Assembly (NCBI GenBank): GCA_903845125.1
Contig: CAIMWS010000414.1
Span: 1-38,602, forward strand
DNA: 38,602 bases
Source of the DNA: an uncultured Verrucomicrobiota bacterium
GTDB taxonomy: Bacteria; Verrucomicrobiota; Verrucomicrobiia; Limisphaerales; UBA1319
Reading direction: 5' to 3'
Notes under the pieces: model-generated
What the model was told of the DNA's origin: nothing
Databases searched by the model: none
The model's input: only the letters and a program-made list of their open reading frames with translations
Translations under genes and position numbers: made by a program
Part shown: piece by piece, positions 1 through 7,066 of the stretch
Layout: every line of letters begins with the position of its first letter
Numbering within the stretch: position 1 is the stretch's first letter

Positions 1-110
1 ACCGCCGCCGTTTTTCATTTCCGCGGCCGGCGGAAAAGCGGCCCGGAGCGCCCGGAGAAAAAGCCGCCTGCCGGGCGGGAAATCAGAACGCCGCCCCGCG
101 CGTTCGTAAA

Positions 111-146
111 GGTTTGATTCCGGGTTTGATTCCCGGCTTGATTCCC
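111..146. repeat. 12-bp tandem repeat, three copies
   Basis: Three head-to-tail 12-base units (GGTTTGATTCCG, GGTTTGATTCCC, GGCTTGATTCCC) lie 55 bases upstream of the PH-domain gene. The copies differ at one or two positions. Nothing else is recognisable in the first 200 bases. The unit could be a regulator site or simple slippage; the sequence does not decide. Confidence 0.75.
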
Positions 147-200
147 AGCGCCGCAAGCCTAAGCTGAAGCCAGCGTAGAAACCCGTGGCATTTTGAAATT

Positions 201-686
201 ATGAATGAGGAAACGACAGTTTGGAAAGGCTCATCCTCCCAGGTGATTAATTTCAACATCCTGGTGCTGAGCAGTTTGATCTTTGCCTTGCTGGTGGTCA
301 TCACGGTGCTGGTCGCCAAGCCGCCGGGCGTTTACTTTGCCGGCGCCGCCTGCGCGCTGCCGCTCGGCTTTGGCGGATGGAATTGGCTGGTGAACCGCAG
401 CCGCGTGTATGAAATCACCAGCCAGCGGCTCAAGATCACGGAGGGGGTCTTTTCCCGCAAGACCGATGAACTCGAGCTTTACCGGGTCATGGACATCACC
501 TGGGTGCAGCCCTTCTGGTACCGGATTTTCGGGGTCAGCAACATCGTGCTGACGACCAACGATGCCAGCACCCCCACCGTGGTGCTCCAAGCCCTGCCCA
601 AGGCGGCTTCCATCAAGGACGACCTGCGCGTCCACGTCGAAAAATGCCGTGATGCGAAACGGGTGCGTCTGTCGGAATTAGAGTAG
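201..686 (+). CDS. PH domain-containing membrane protein (bPH2/YdbT-like)
   Basis: A 161-residue inner-membrane protein of unknown specific function. Two hydrophobic segments (about residues 17-39 and 44-64) are followed by a bacterial PH-like domain (about 67-150). The stretch VYEITSQRLKITEGVFSRK, then ELYRVMDITW and a later NIVLTTND strand, is the usual pattern of the YdbS/YdbT family (bPH2, PF03703). Family members are membrane anchored with the PH fold in the cytoplasm; no ligand can be inferred. The gene ends 32 bases before the PtsN-like gene and may be cotranscribed with it. The start ATG is the first in frame, without a clear Shine-Dalgarno sequence. Confidence 0.8.
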   Translation: MNEETTVWKGSSSQVINFNILVLSSLIFALLVVITVLVAKPPGVYFAGAACALPLGFGGWNWLVNRSRVYEITSQRLKITEGVFSRKTDELELYRVMDITWVQPFWYRIFGVSNIVLTTNDASTPTVVLQALPKAASIKDDLRVHVEKCRDAKRVRLSELE

Positions 687-718
687 CAAGCGCACCGCTG
701 ATCCAGCAATCAACAATC

Positions 719-1213
719 ATGAATCCCTCACCCACACCCCCCCGGTTGGTGGTCTGCGAATGGCTGACTCCCCGGCAGATCGAAATGAACCTCAAAGCCA
801 CCACCAAAGACGACCTGCTCGCCGAATTGGTGGCGAAAATACCCGAGTTTGACAGCCAGCCGGAGGCGCGCCAAACCCTGCTCAAAGCGCTGATCGAGCG
901 GGAGGAATTATACAGCACTGGCGTGGGCGAGGGGGTGGCCTTTCCCCACAGCCGCAACGCGCTCGTCGGCTTGGTGGATAAGCCGGTGCTGGTTTTTGGC
1001 CGCCACCCCGAAGGCATCGCTTACGGGGCCGAGGACGGCGTGCCGGCCCGGCTATTCTTTCTCCTGGTGGCCCCCAATGTGAGCCTGCATCTGCAAATCC
1101 TGGCCCGGCTGGGCCGCCTGATGCGGGATCCCAGGCTGCGCCGCGCCCTTTTGGCCGCGGACCAGCCGGAGAACGCCATCGAACTCCTGAAGCAGGCCGA
1201 GGCGACGCTTTAA
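719..1213 (+). CDS. PTS sugar transporter subunit IIA / PtsN-like protein
   Basis: A 164-residue cytoplasmic protein of the PTS EIIA fructose/mannitol/nitrogen family (PF00359). The phospho-acceptor His is visible as H77 in GVGEGVAFPHSRN, the standard GxGxAxPH context. The rest matches the single-domain length: an N-terminal KDDLLAELV helix, LFFLLVAPN in the core and LHLQILARLGRL near the end. No EIIB/EIIC or HPr gene lies nearby, so a regulatory PtsN-type (EIIA-Ntr) role is more likely than sugar uptake; that is inference. It follows the PH-domain gene in the same direction after 32 bases. Confidence 0.88.
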   Translation: MNPSPTPPRLVVCEWLTPRQIEMNLKATTKDDLLAELVAKIPEFDSQPEARQTLLKALIEREELYSTGVGEGVAFPHSRNALVGLVDKPVLVFGRHPEGIAYGAEDGVPARLFFLLVAPNVSLHLQILARLGRLMRDPRLRRALLAADQPENAIELLKQAEATL

Positions 1214-1479
1214 CCGACGGGCCGGCGGCGGGGCAGCCTGGGTGAGGAGGCACGCCAGGGGCTACCGGAGGCCCTTCACTCCACCCTACCCTCCCCGCCA
1301 GCCTGACCAGGGGATTGGCAGTGGGTGGTGCGGGCTGTTTTGCGCCTGGCTACCGCGATGAACTATCCTGCCCAAGAGGGTTGTACACCCCCGGGACCCG
1401 CTGTTTTTTCCATCCAGGCTGGTTGCCCTCGGAAATCTTTTGAAATCCGGCAGAACCGGAGGCATATTGCCCCCAGCAT

Positions 1480-1764
1480 ATGGAAACAGCGGTGCTTTGG
1501 ATCTACATCGTGTTCCTGCTCATCGGCGGCGTCATCGGCTGGTTGCTGGGCAAGAGCAAGGTTTCATTCTTTTTTTCCTGGGCCTTTGGCATCGCGCTGA
1601 TCCTGTGCGCCCGCCAGGTATTCGATTTCGACAACAGCCTTTGGCTGATCGGCATCCTCTCCGTGGTGTTCCTGATGCGGGTGCTACGCACCCACAAATT
1701 CATGCCGGCCGGCCTGATGCTGGCGGTCACGCTGGCCACCTTGGTGCTGCTGATCATATTTTAA
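1480..1764 (+). CDS. TMEM14-like small membrane protein
   Basis: A 94-residue, very hydrophobic protein with three or four membrane helices (about 5-23, 28-45, 53-67, 75-94). The C-terminal part, RTHKFMPAGLMLAVTLATLV, resembles the KFMPAGL signature of the TMEM14 family (Tmemb_14, PF03647), and a glycine-rich first helix with GGVIGWLLGKSK also fits. Bacterial members have no assigned function. No Shine-Dalgarno sequence is obvious before the ATG. The 265 bases before it hold no convincing gene. It is convergent with the M48 protease gene. Confidence 0.7.
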   Translation: METAVLWIYIVFLLIGGVIGWLLGKSKVSFFFSWAFGIALILCARQVFDFDNSLWLIGILSVVFLMRVLRTHKFMPAGLMLAVTLATLVLLIIF

Positions 1765-1843
1765 CCGGCGGGCGGGATGGTGGAACCGTCCCGGCAACCG
1801 GGCCTGGCGCTGCCGGCGTTACCCATTTTGGCAATACCAGGCA

Positions 1844-1885
1844 GGCTACTGGCTACTGGCTATTGGCCACTGGGTATTGGCCATG
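1844..1885. repeat. degenerate heptanucleotide tandem repeat
   Basis: Six consecutive 7-base units of the type GGCTACT / GGCTATT / GGCCACT / GGGTATT / GGCCATG lie between two convergent genes, ending 8 bases before the stop of the protease gene. Open frames through it read as repeating ATGYW-like peptide, an artefact of the repeat. Confidence 0.75.
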
Positions 1886-1892
1886 GGCAGCT

Positions 1893-3071
1893 TCATTTCA
1901 AGAGGGATTCCAGAAATGGGAAAATACAGGTGGGGAAAAGCACCACGAACATCACCAAGGAAACCAAACCTGGAATAGTGAAGCGCGGCGGTGGTTTGGG
2001 ACGCGGGTAGGAAGGGGCCAGGCCCAGGGAGGTGAGCCGGTCATACAGGTTGGGGTGGGAATGGTTTTTGCCCAAAAGCACGGCTGGGATTTGGTTCACT
2101 TCGTGCAGGCGCTCCAGGGCGCGCGCATAAATGGCGGGATCGGCAACCTGGCCAACAGCCCGGCGGTCGGCCTGGGTTTCAAACCGGCGCTGCAAAATCT
2201 TCAAAAAATACCTGATGATCAGGCTGGAGTAAAAACCGGCCACCGCCGCGATAAAAACCGAGGCATGGGCCGAAATCGGGATAAAAAATATCCACGGCAG
2301 GTCGGCCAGAATGCCGGTAAAACGCCACGCCAGCGTGGTTCTTGATTCCGCGAGGTGAGCGAGCTCGTGAAGGCAGACGGCCCTTAATTCCTCCGGGCCA
2401 AGAACCTGGATGATTTTGGTGGTAAACAGGATGTGCCCGGTGGCGGGCAGGGCGAAGGCATTCGCCACCGTGCTTTTTACGAGCAGGATCTTTTCTGGCG
2501 GGAGGCTGGCTGGATGGGCGGTGGTGTTTACCAATTCAACAAGCCAATCCGGAGCCGGTTCGAGCACCTTGAGTTTCAGGCCGAGCCATAATCCACCCCG
2601 CCAAGCCAGCAGGATTTGAACCAGGAGGTACCAAACCACCAACAATCCGGTGGTATAATCCCAGGCGGCCGGCATCAGGAACATGGTGGCCAGCAGGATG
2701 CCCCATTTGAGGAACCGCTGGGCCAAGCCGGCCAGGGTCTCCTGGCCCCAGCTGCGAAAAGTGTATTCAGGGCATATTTTCCGGTCAAAAAAGAAGGAGC
2801 CCAGCAGGGTGCCGGAAAAGGCCAGGATCATAACCGCCAAGACCATGGCAACGCCAGCCGGGTAGAGCCAGTTATGAAGGACAGCGAGGTTGCATGGGAG
2901 CAGCCATAAATTGTAAATGGCGCCGACCCGGGCGGGTAGCAAAAAACGGGCTCGTTCAGACCAGTGTGCCCCGGCTTTCCGGCGCCAGGGGATAAGGGAC
3001 AATCCATTAAGGAGGATCGTGGCGGCGGCGCCCATGATGGGGCACGCCGCCAAAAACAACGCATGATTCAT
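1893..3071 (-). CDS. M48-family membrane zinc metalloprotease
   Basis: A 392-residue integral membrane protein with the gluzincin signature HELAH at residues 235-239 (His235, Glu236, His239) and a likely third zinc ligand Glu298 in RFETQADRRAV, the ExxxD element of M48 (HtpX/Ste24-like) peptidases. The N-terminal half carries several membrane helices (about 5-26, 50-95, 120-157). Two further helices follow the HExxH helix (about 255-290) and one closes the protein (366-385). The text around NAFALPATGHILFTT before HELAH is typical of M48/M56 enzymes. It probably degrades membrane or extracytoplasmic proteins; the substrate is unknown. It is a lone gene, convergent with the TMEM14-like gene. 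Confidence 0.85.
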   Translation of the reverse strand: MNHALFLAACPIMGAAATILLNGLSLIPWRRKAGAHWSERARFLLPARVGAIYNLWLLPCNLAVLHNWLYPAGVAMVLAVMILAFSGTLLGSFFFDRKICPEYTFRSWGQETLAGLAQRFLKWGILLATMFLMPAAWDYTTGLLVVWYLLVQILLAWRGGLWLGLKLKVLEPAPDWLVELVNTTAHPASLPPEKILLVKSTVANAFALPATGHILFTTKIIQVLGPEELRAVCLHELAHLAESRTTLAWRFTGILADLPWIFFIPISAHASVFIAAVAGFYSSLIIRYFLKILQRRFETQADRRAVGQVADPAIYARALERLHEVNQIPAVLLGKNHSHPNLYDRLTSLGLAPSYPRPKPPPRFTIPGLVSLVMFVVLFPTCIFPFLESLLK

Positions 3072-3903
3072 GATTCAGCCGGTAATCGGCAGCTGTTTTC
3101 CACTGGTAATCCATGCCGTTTTAGGGCGTTTTAAAATGGCGCCGGTGTTTTCCTGGCCCTCTTTACGCCCGAAACGAGCCCTGAAAAATCCTGATCGATA
3201 CCGGGGGAGTTTACCGCGGTGGCCAAAATCCACCATCGGAAAAACCAAGGGCGGCGCGGCCCGATTCCCGCCATGGGTTGCGAACGCTTGAATGCCCTTT
3301 TTGGGCAAAGCCATGCAAGGATCTAAACCTGAGCAGCGGCCAGGGAGGAGTCCGGAGGCCGGTTGGAGCGGAGAGCGTGGAGCGGAGAGCGTGGAGCGGA
3401 GAGCGAGCGGAGGGCTTAGAGCGGAGAGCTTAGAGCGGAGAGCTTGGAGCCGAGAGCTGGGAGCAAAAAACGAGGTCCGAGGGCGGAGGGCTGAGGTCGG
3501 TTGCTGGCTTGATAATCGGGGCGCAATGTGAAACCATAGCGGACAGGTCAGCGATATTTGAGGAAGCCAAATCCACCGCCTGGGGCCCTGGGCTGGGCCT
3601 GGGGAATCGATCGGGAATCCATCCGCTTTGCCAAAAGGGAGGCGGAGGGGGGGCTTAGAGCGGAGAGCGGAGAGCGTCTGAGGTCGGAGGTCGGAGGTCG
3701 GCGGCAGAAAAAGCGGAGAGCGGAGGGGGGCGGAGAGCGGAGAGCTTAGAGCGGAAGAGCAAAGCTGAAGACGGAGATCAAAGGGCAGCTTGGAGCGGAG
3801 AGCGGAGAGCGCAGAACACAAAGATGAAAACCGAGATCAAAGAACTTTGGCGGCCGGTCGGCGCGGGAGGCGGGATCGCGGAGGCAATCCCAGAGCTTTG
3901 AAT
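3072..3903. other. intergenic region without a convincing gene
   Basis: About 830 bases between the divergent protease and NUDIX genes. The central part is the purine-rich AGCGGAGAGC repeat described separately. Frames open here on both strands are biased by the repeat and look like no protein family. Two imperfect 21-base copies ending in GAGATCAAAG sit at about 3762-3782 and 3822-3842. No RNA gene was recognised. Confidence 0.6.
3364..3813. repeat. purine-rich degenerate AGCGGAGAGC repeat region
   Basis: Two clusters (about 3364-3464 and 3641-3813) of units resembling GGAGCGGAGAGCGT or TTAGAGCGGAGAGC, mostly 14 bases, head to tail and imperfect. The plus strand is nearly all purine plus C. 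A related GAGGTCGG triplet set occurs near 3680-3702. The repeats end 90 bases before the NUDIX start and are not part of a gene. Confidence 0.8.
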
Positions 3904-4440
3904 ATGGCCCAGCTTTTCCAGTTTTGCCCGCGGTGTGGCGCCCCGGATTTTTCCGCGGTCCGGCCAAACCTCCTGGTCTGTGGGCGGTGCGGCTTCCATT
4001 ACTATTTGAATCCGGTGGTCAGCGCCACGGCGCTCGTGGCCGATCCGGCGGGCCGGCTGCTGTTGATCCGGCGCGCGAAGGCGCCCGCCTCGGGCAAGCT
4101 GGCGTTTCCCGGGGGATTCATCGATTTCGGCGAAACGGCGGAGCAGGCGGTGCGGCGGGAACTGCAGGAGGAATTGGGCCTGGAGATCGTGGCCCAGCAA
4201 TACCTGACCTCCCATCCCAATAACTATCTTTACCGCGAGGTTGAATACCGGGTGCTGGACCTGTTTTTCGCGGCCCGGGTGCGTGGGTATGAAATCCGGG
4301 CCGAGGCGGCCGAGGTGGCGGATTACCATTGGGTGGCCCCGGAGGCCATCGATCCGGCGGAATTGGCGTTTGATTCCATGCGGGCCGCGCTGGCCGCCTG
4401 CCTCGCGCACCAACCATTTGGAAAGCTGAATTCCCTATGA
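3904..4440 (+). CDS. NUDIX hydrolase with N-terminal zinc ribbon
   Basis: A 178-residue cytoplasmic hydrolase of a nucleoside diphosphate linked to another moiety. An N-terminal zinc ribbon (Cys8, Cys11, Cys26, Cys29) precedes the NUDIX fold. The NUDIX box spans residues 71-93 and is complete (G71, E77, R85-E86, E89-E90, G92). The zinc ribbon is shared with NudC-type and related pyrophosphohydrolases; the substrate cannot be read from the sequence. ATG 3904 was chosen because the 38 codons upstream in frame run into the repeat region. The stop overlaps the next start as ATGA, so the two genes are probably translationally coupled. Confidence 0.9.
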   Translation: MAQLFQFCPRCGAPDFSAVRPNLLVCGRCGFHYYLNPVVSATALVADPAGRLLLIRRAKAPASGKLAFPGGFIDFGETAEQAVRRELQEELGLEIVAQQYLTSHPNNYLYREVEYRVLDLFFAARVRGYEIRAEAAEVADYHWVAPEAIDPAELAFDSMRAALAACLAHQPFGKLNSL

Positions 4441-6926
4441 AAACAAAACTGATCCCGGCCTGGGCCGGGAACACCATCCGCCGGCTGGCGCTGGCCGGGT
4501 TGCTGGCCGGCGCCCCGGCCGCCGCACAGGCCTTGGGGACGGCCCTCAAAGGGCCGCACGGGGATATCGAAGAGATCGTGTTCGCCGTCCGCCTGCCGTA
4601 TGAGGATCCGCACTGGTATGCGAACATCGGCTATTACTGCAACGACGAAAGGCAGAAAGCTTGGGCCGGGAACGGGAAGCCGGACGCGGGCCGATTGTGC
4701 ATCCTGAACCTCAAGACCGGCGGGGTGACCTGCCTGGTGGATGCGCCCGGGGGATCGGTGCGCGATCCGCAGGTGCATTATGACGCGCGGAAAATCCTCT
4801 TTTCCTTCCGGGCGCCGGGGACCGAGCATTACCATCTTTATGAGATCAACCGGGACGGAACCGGGCAGCAGCAGCTGACCCGCGGGGAAGTGGACGATTA
4901 CGAGCCGATTTACCTGCCGGACGGCGGGCTGTTGTTTGTCTCCACCCGGTGCAACCGCTGGGTGAACTGCTGGAAAACGCAGGTGGGGATCATGTACCGC
5001 TGCGACGCCGATGGGGGGCAGATCCGGCAGGTCTCGGCCAACACGGAGCACGACAACACGCCGTGGATGATGCCGGATGGGCGGGTGCTCTACACGCGGT
5101 GGGAATATGTGGACCGCAGCCAGGTGGATTTCCACCACCTGTGGACGATGAACCCCGACGGCACGCAGCAGGCGATCTATTATGGGAACCAGCATCCGGG
5201 GATAGTGATGATCGATGCCAAGCCGGCGCCGGGGAGCACCCGGGTGATGGCCAATTTTTCGCCCGGCCACGGGGCGTCCGACCACGCGGGGATCGCCACG
5301 CTGGTGTCCAACCACCAGGGGCCGGATGACCGAACGATGGCCCGGCCGCTGCACCGCGGCTCCTGGATCATGGACCCATACCCGCTGGCCGCGGATTCCT
5401 TCCTGGCGGCGCGGGGCAACCAGATCTGCTGGTATCACGGCGGCAGCGAGGCCACGGTGCTGCTGACCTACACCAATGGGCCGGGCGGGGTGCACGAACC
5501 CCGGCCGCTGGTGGCCCGGCCCCGGGAGCCGGTCATCCAGGCCCGGGCCAAACCCGGGAGCGCCACCGGGCAGATGATCCTGACGGATGTGTATCAAAGC
5601 CGCGGGCTGGAAGGGGTGAAACGGGGAGAAATCACGAAGCTGCTGGTCCTGGAGTCGTTGCCCAAGCCGGTGAATTTCAGCGGCGGCCCGGACCTGGTTT
5701 CCTGGCTGGGGACGTTCACGCTGGAGCGGGTGCTGGGCACGGTGCCGGTGGAGCCGGATGGCTCGGCCTATTTTGAAGTGCCCGCGAACCGCCAGGTATT
5801 TTTCGTGGCGCTGGACCAGAAGGAGGCGGCGGTGAAACGGATGCAGAGCTTCACCAGCGTGGCCCCCGGGGAGGTGGCCGGGTGCGCCGGGTGCCATGAG
5901 CGGCGGCAGGCAGCGCCGGCCTACCCGGGCCGGGCTGCGGTGGGCGCCTTGCGCCGGGCGCCCAGCGCCATCGAGCCTTTCGCGGGGTTCCCCGACGTGG
6001 TGGACTTCGGGCGGGATATCCAGCCGATCCTGGACCGGCATTGCGCCGGCTGCCACGACAGCCGGCGGCGCGAGGGCGGGGTGCGGCTGAGCAGCGGCCT
6101 GGGTCCGCACTGGTCCGTGAGCTATTTCCAGCTGCTGGCCTGGGGCCAGGTGGCCGATGGGAGGAATGGCCTGGGCGGCCAGCCGGTCCGTTCCCTGGGG
6201 GCGGGTGCGAGCCCCCTCCTGGCGAAAGGGGCGGGGGGGCATTACGGGGCGCAATTTTCCGGGCGGGATTGGCGCATGGTCTGGCTCTGGCTGGAGAGCG
6301 GAGCCGCTTACGCCGGATCCTATGCCGCCTTGCGCAACGAGGCCGAACAGATCACCCCGGAGGCGGCCACGAGCGTGGTGTTCTATAAGCACCATGCCCT
6401 GTTCAAGCGCCGCTGCGGCGCCTGCCACGAGGTGGATGATCCGGATCGGGAAGAGGGTCGGCCGCTGCCTTATATCCCCAAATTCAAGGGGCCCCGCCCG
6501 GGCATCAAGCAGCCCATTGCCTACTATGAACGGCAGGTGCTCAAGAACGATCCCCATCAGCGCTTCAGCCCCAATGTGCTCCTGGACTTCACCCATCCGG
6601 AGGAATCCAGCCTGCTGCTGGGTCCGCTCGCCCGGGAGGCGGGCGGATATGGCACCTGCGGCCTGGGCTGGAAGGACCGCCAGGATCCGGACTACCAAAC
6701 CCTGCTGGCGGCCATCCGGACCGGCCAGGCTTTGCTGCAGGCCCGGCCGCGGTTTGGGGCCCCGGAGTTCCGGCCCAACCGCCAATATGTGCGGGAAATG
6801 AAAAAATACGGGATCCTGGCCGCGGCGTTCGACCCGGAACGGGACCGCCTGGATGTGTTTCAAACGGACCAGAAGTATTGGCAATCGCTGTGGGCGTGCA
6901 GCGTCCCGGAGGAAGCCGGGCGCTGA
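4437..6926 (+). CDS. secreted beta-propeller / three-CxxCH cytochrome, HZS-alpha-like
   Basis: An 829-residue exported protein. A Sec signal peptide ends about residue 32. TolB/PD40-like propeller strands follow (KILFSFRAPG, YHLYEINRDGTGQQQLT, YLPDGGLLFVSTRC, DGRVLYTRWEYVDR). The second half carries three c-type haem motifs: CAGCH 483-487, CAGCH 536-540 and CGACH 660-664. The second sits in DFGRDIQPILDRHC, a context typical of planctomycete-type cytochrome domains. The layout, propeller then a middle domain then haem domain, resembles proteins annotated with the hydrazine synthase alpha middle domain (PF18582). Many PVC bacteria have such proteins without being anammox, so hydrazine chemistry is not implied. 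Periplasmic electron transfer or binding is likely; the substrate is unknown. It overlaps the NUDIX gene by four bases. Confidence 0.8.
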   Translation: MKTKLIPAWAGNTIRRLALAGLLAGAPAAAQALGTALKGPHGDIEEIVFAVRLPYEDPHWYANIGYYCNDERQKAWAGNGKPDAGRLCILNLKTGGVTCLVDAPGGSVRDPQVHYDARKILFSFRAPGTEHYHLYEINRDGTGQQQLTRGEVDDYEPIYLPDGGLLFVSTRCNRWVNCWKTQVGIMYRCDADGGQIRQVSANTEHDNTPWMMPDGRVLYTRWEYVDRSQVDFHHLWTMNPDGTQQAIYYGNQHPGIVMIDAKPAPGSTRVMANFSPGHGASDHAGIATLVSNHQGPDDRTMARPLHRGSWIMDPYPLAADSFLAARGNQICWYHGGSEATVLLTYTNGPGGVHEPRPLVARPREPVIQARAKPGSATGQMILTDVYQSRGLEGVKRGEITKLLVLESLPKPVNFSGGPDLVSWLGTFTLERVLGTVPVEPDGSAYFEVPANRQVFFVALDQKEAAVKRMQSFTSVAPGEVAGCAGCHERRQAAPAYPGRAAVGALRRAPSAIEPFAGFPDVVDFGRDIQPILDRHCAGCHDSRRREGGVRLSSGLGPHWSVSYFQLLAWGQVADGRNGLGGQPVRSLGAGASPLLAKGAGGHYGAQFSGRDWRMVWLWLESGAAYAGSYAALRNEAEQITPEAATSVVFYKHHALFKRRCGACHEVDDPDREEGRPLPYIPKFKGPRPGIKQPIAYYERQVLKNDPHQRFSPNVLLDFTHPEESSLLLGPLAREAGGYGTCGLGWKDRQDPDYQTLLAAIRTGQALLQARPRFGAPEFRPNRQYVREMKKYGILAAAFDPERDRLDVFQTDQKYWQSLWACSVPEEAGR

Positions 6927-7066
6927 ACCGATTCCTGCCGCCACAAATCAGCATGAATTTTTTGCTCGTTCCGGGAATCTAAGTGATGTAGGATCAACAT
7001 ATTAGTTTGGTCATCCGTTGACTGGGCGGCCGGCTTGGATTCCAAGGCTGGCGGAGAAATGAACCG

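Noticed and set aside
3364-3813. Possible CRISPR array
   Set aside because: Units are 14 bases, imperfect and head to tail without unique spacers, and no cas gene is present.
3075-3821. 248-codon minus-strand frame with RSKLSALRS-type repeats
   Set aside because: It is the translation of the AGCGGAGAGC repeat; such peptides are annotation artefacts.
4323-6944. 873-codon open frame on the minus strand opposite the propeller/cytochrome gene
   Set aside because: The plus-strand product has a signal peptide and three haem motifs; the minus frame is a GC-rich shadow, full of Arg, Pro, Gly and His.
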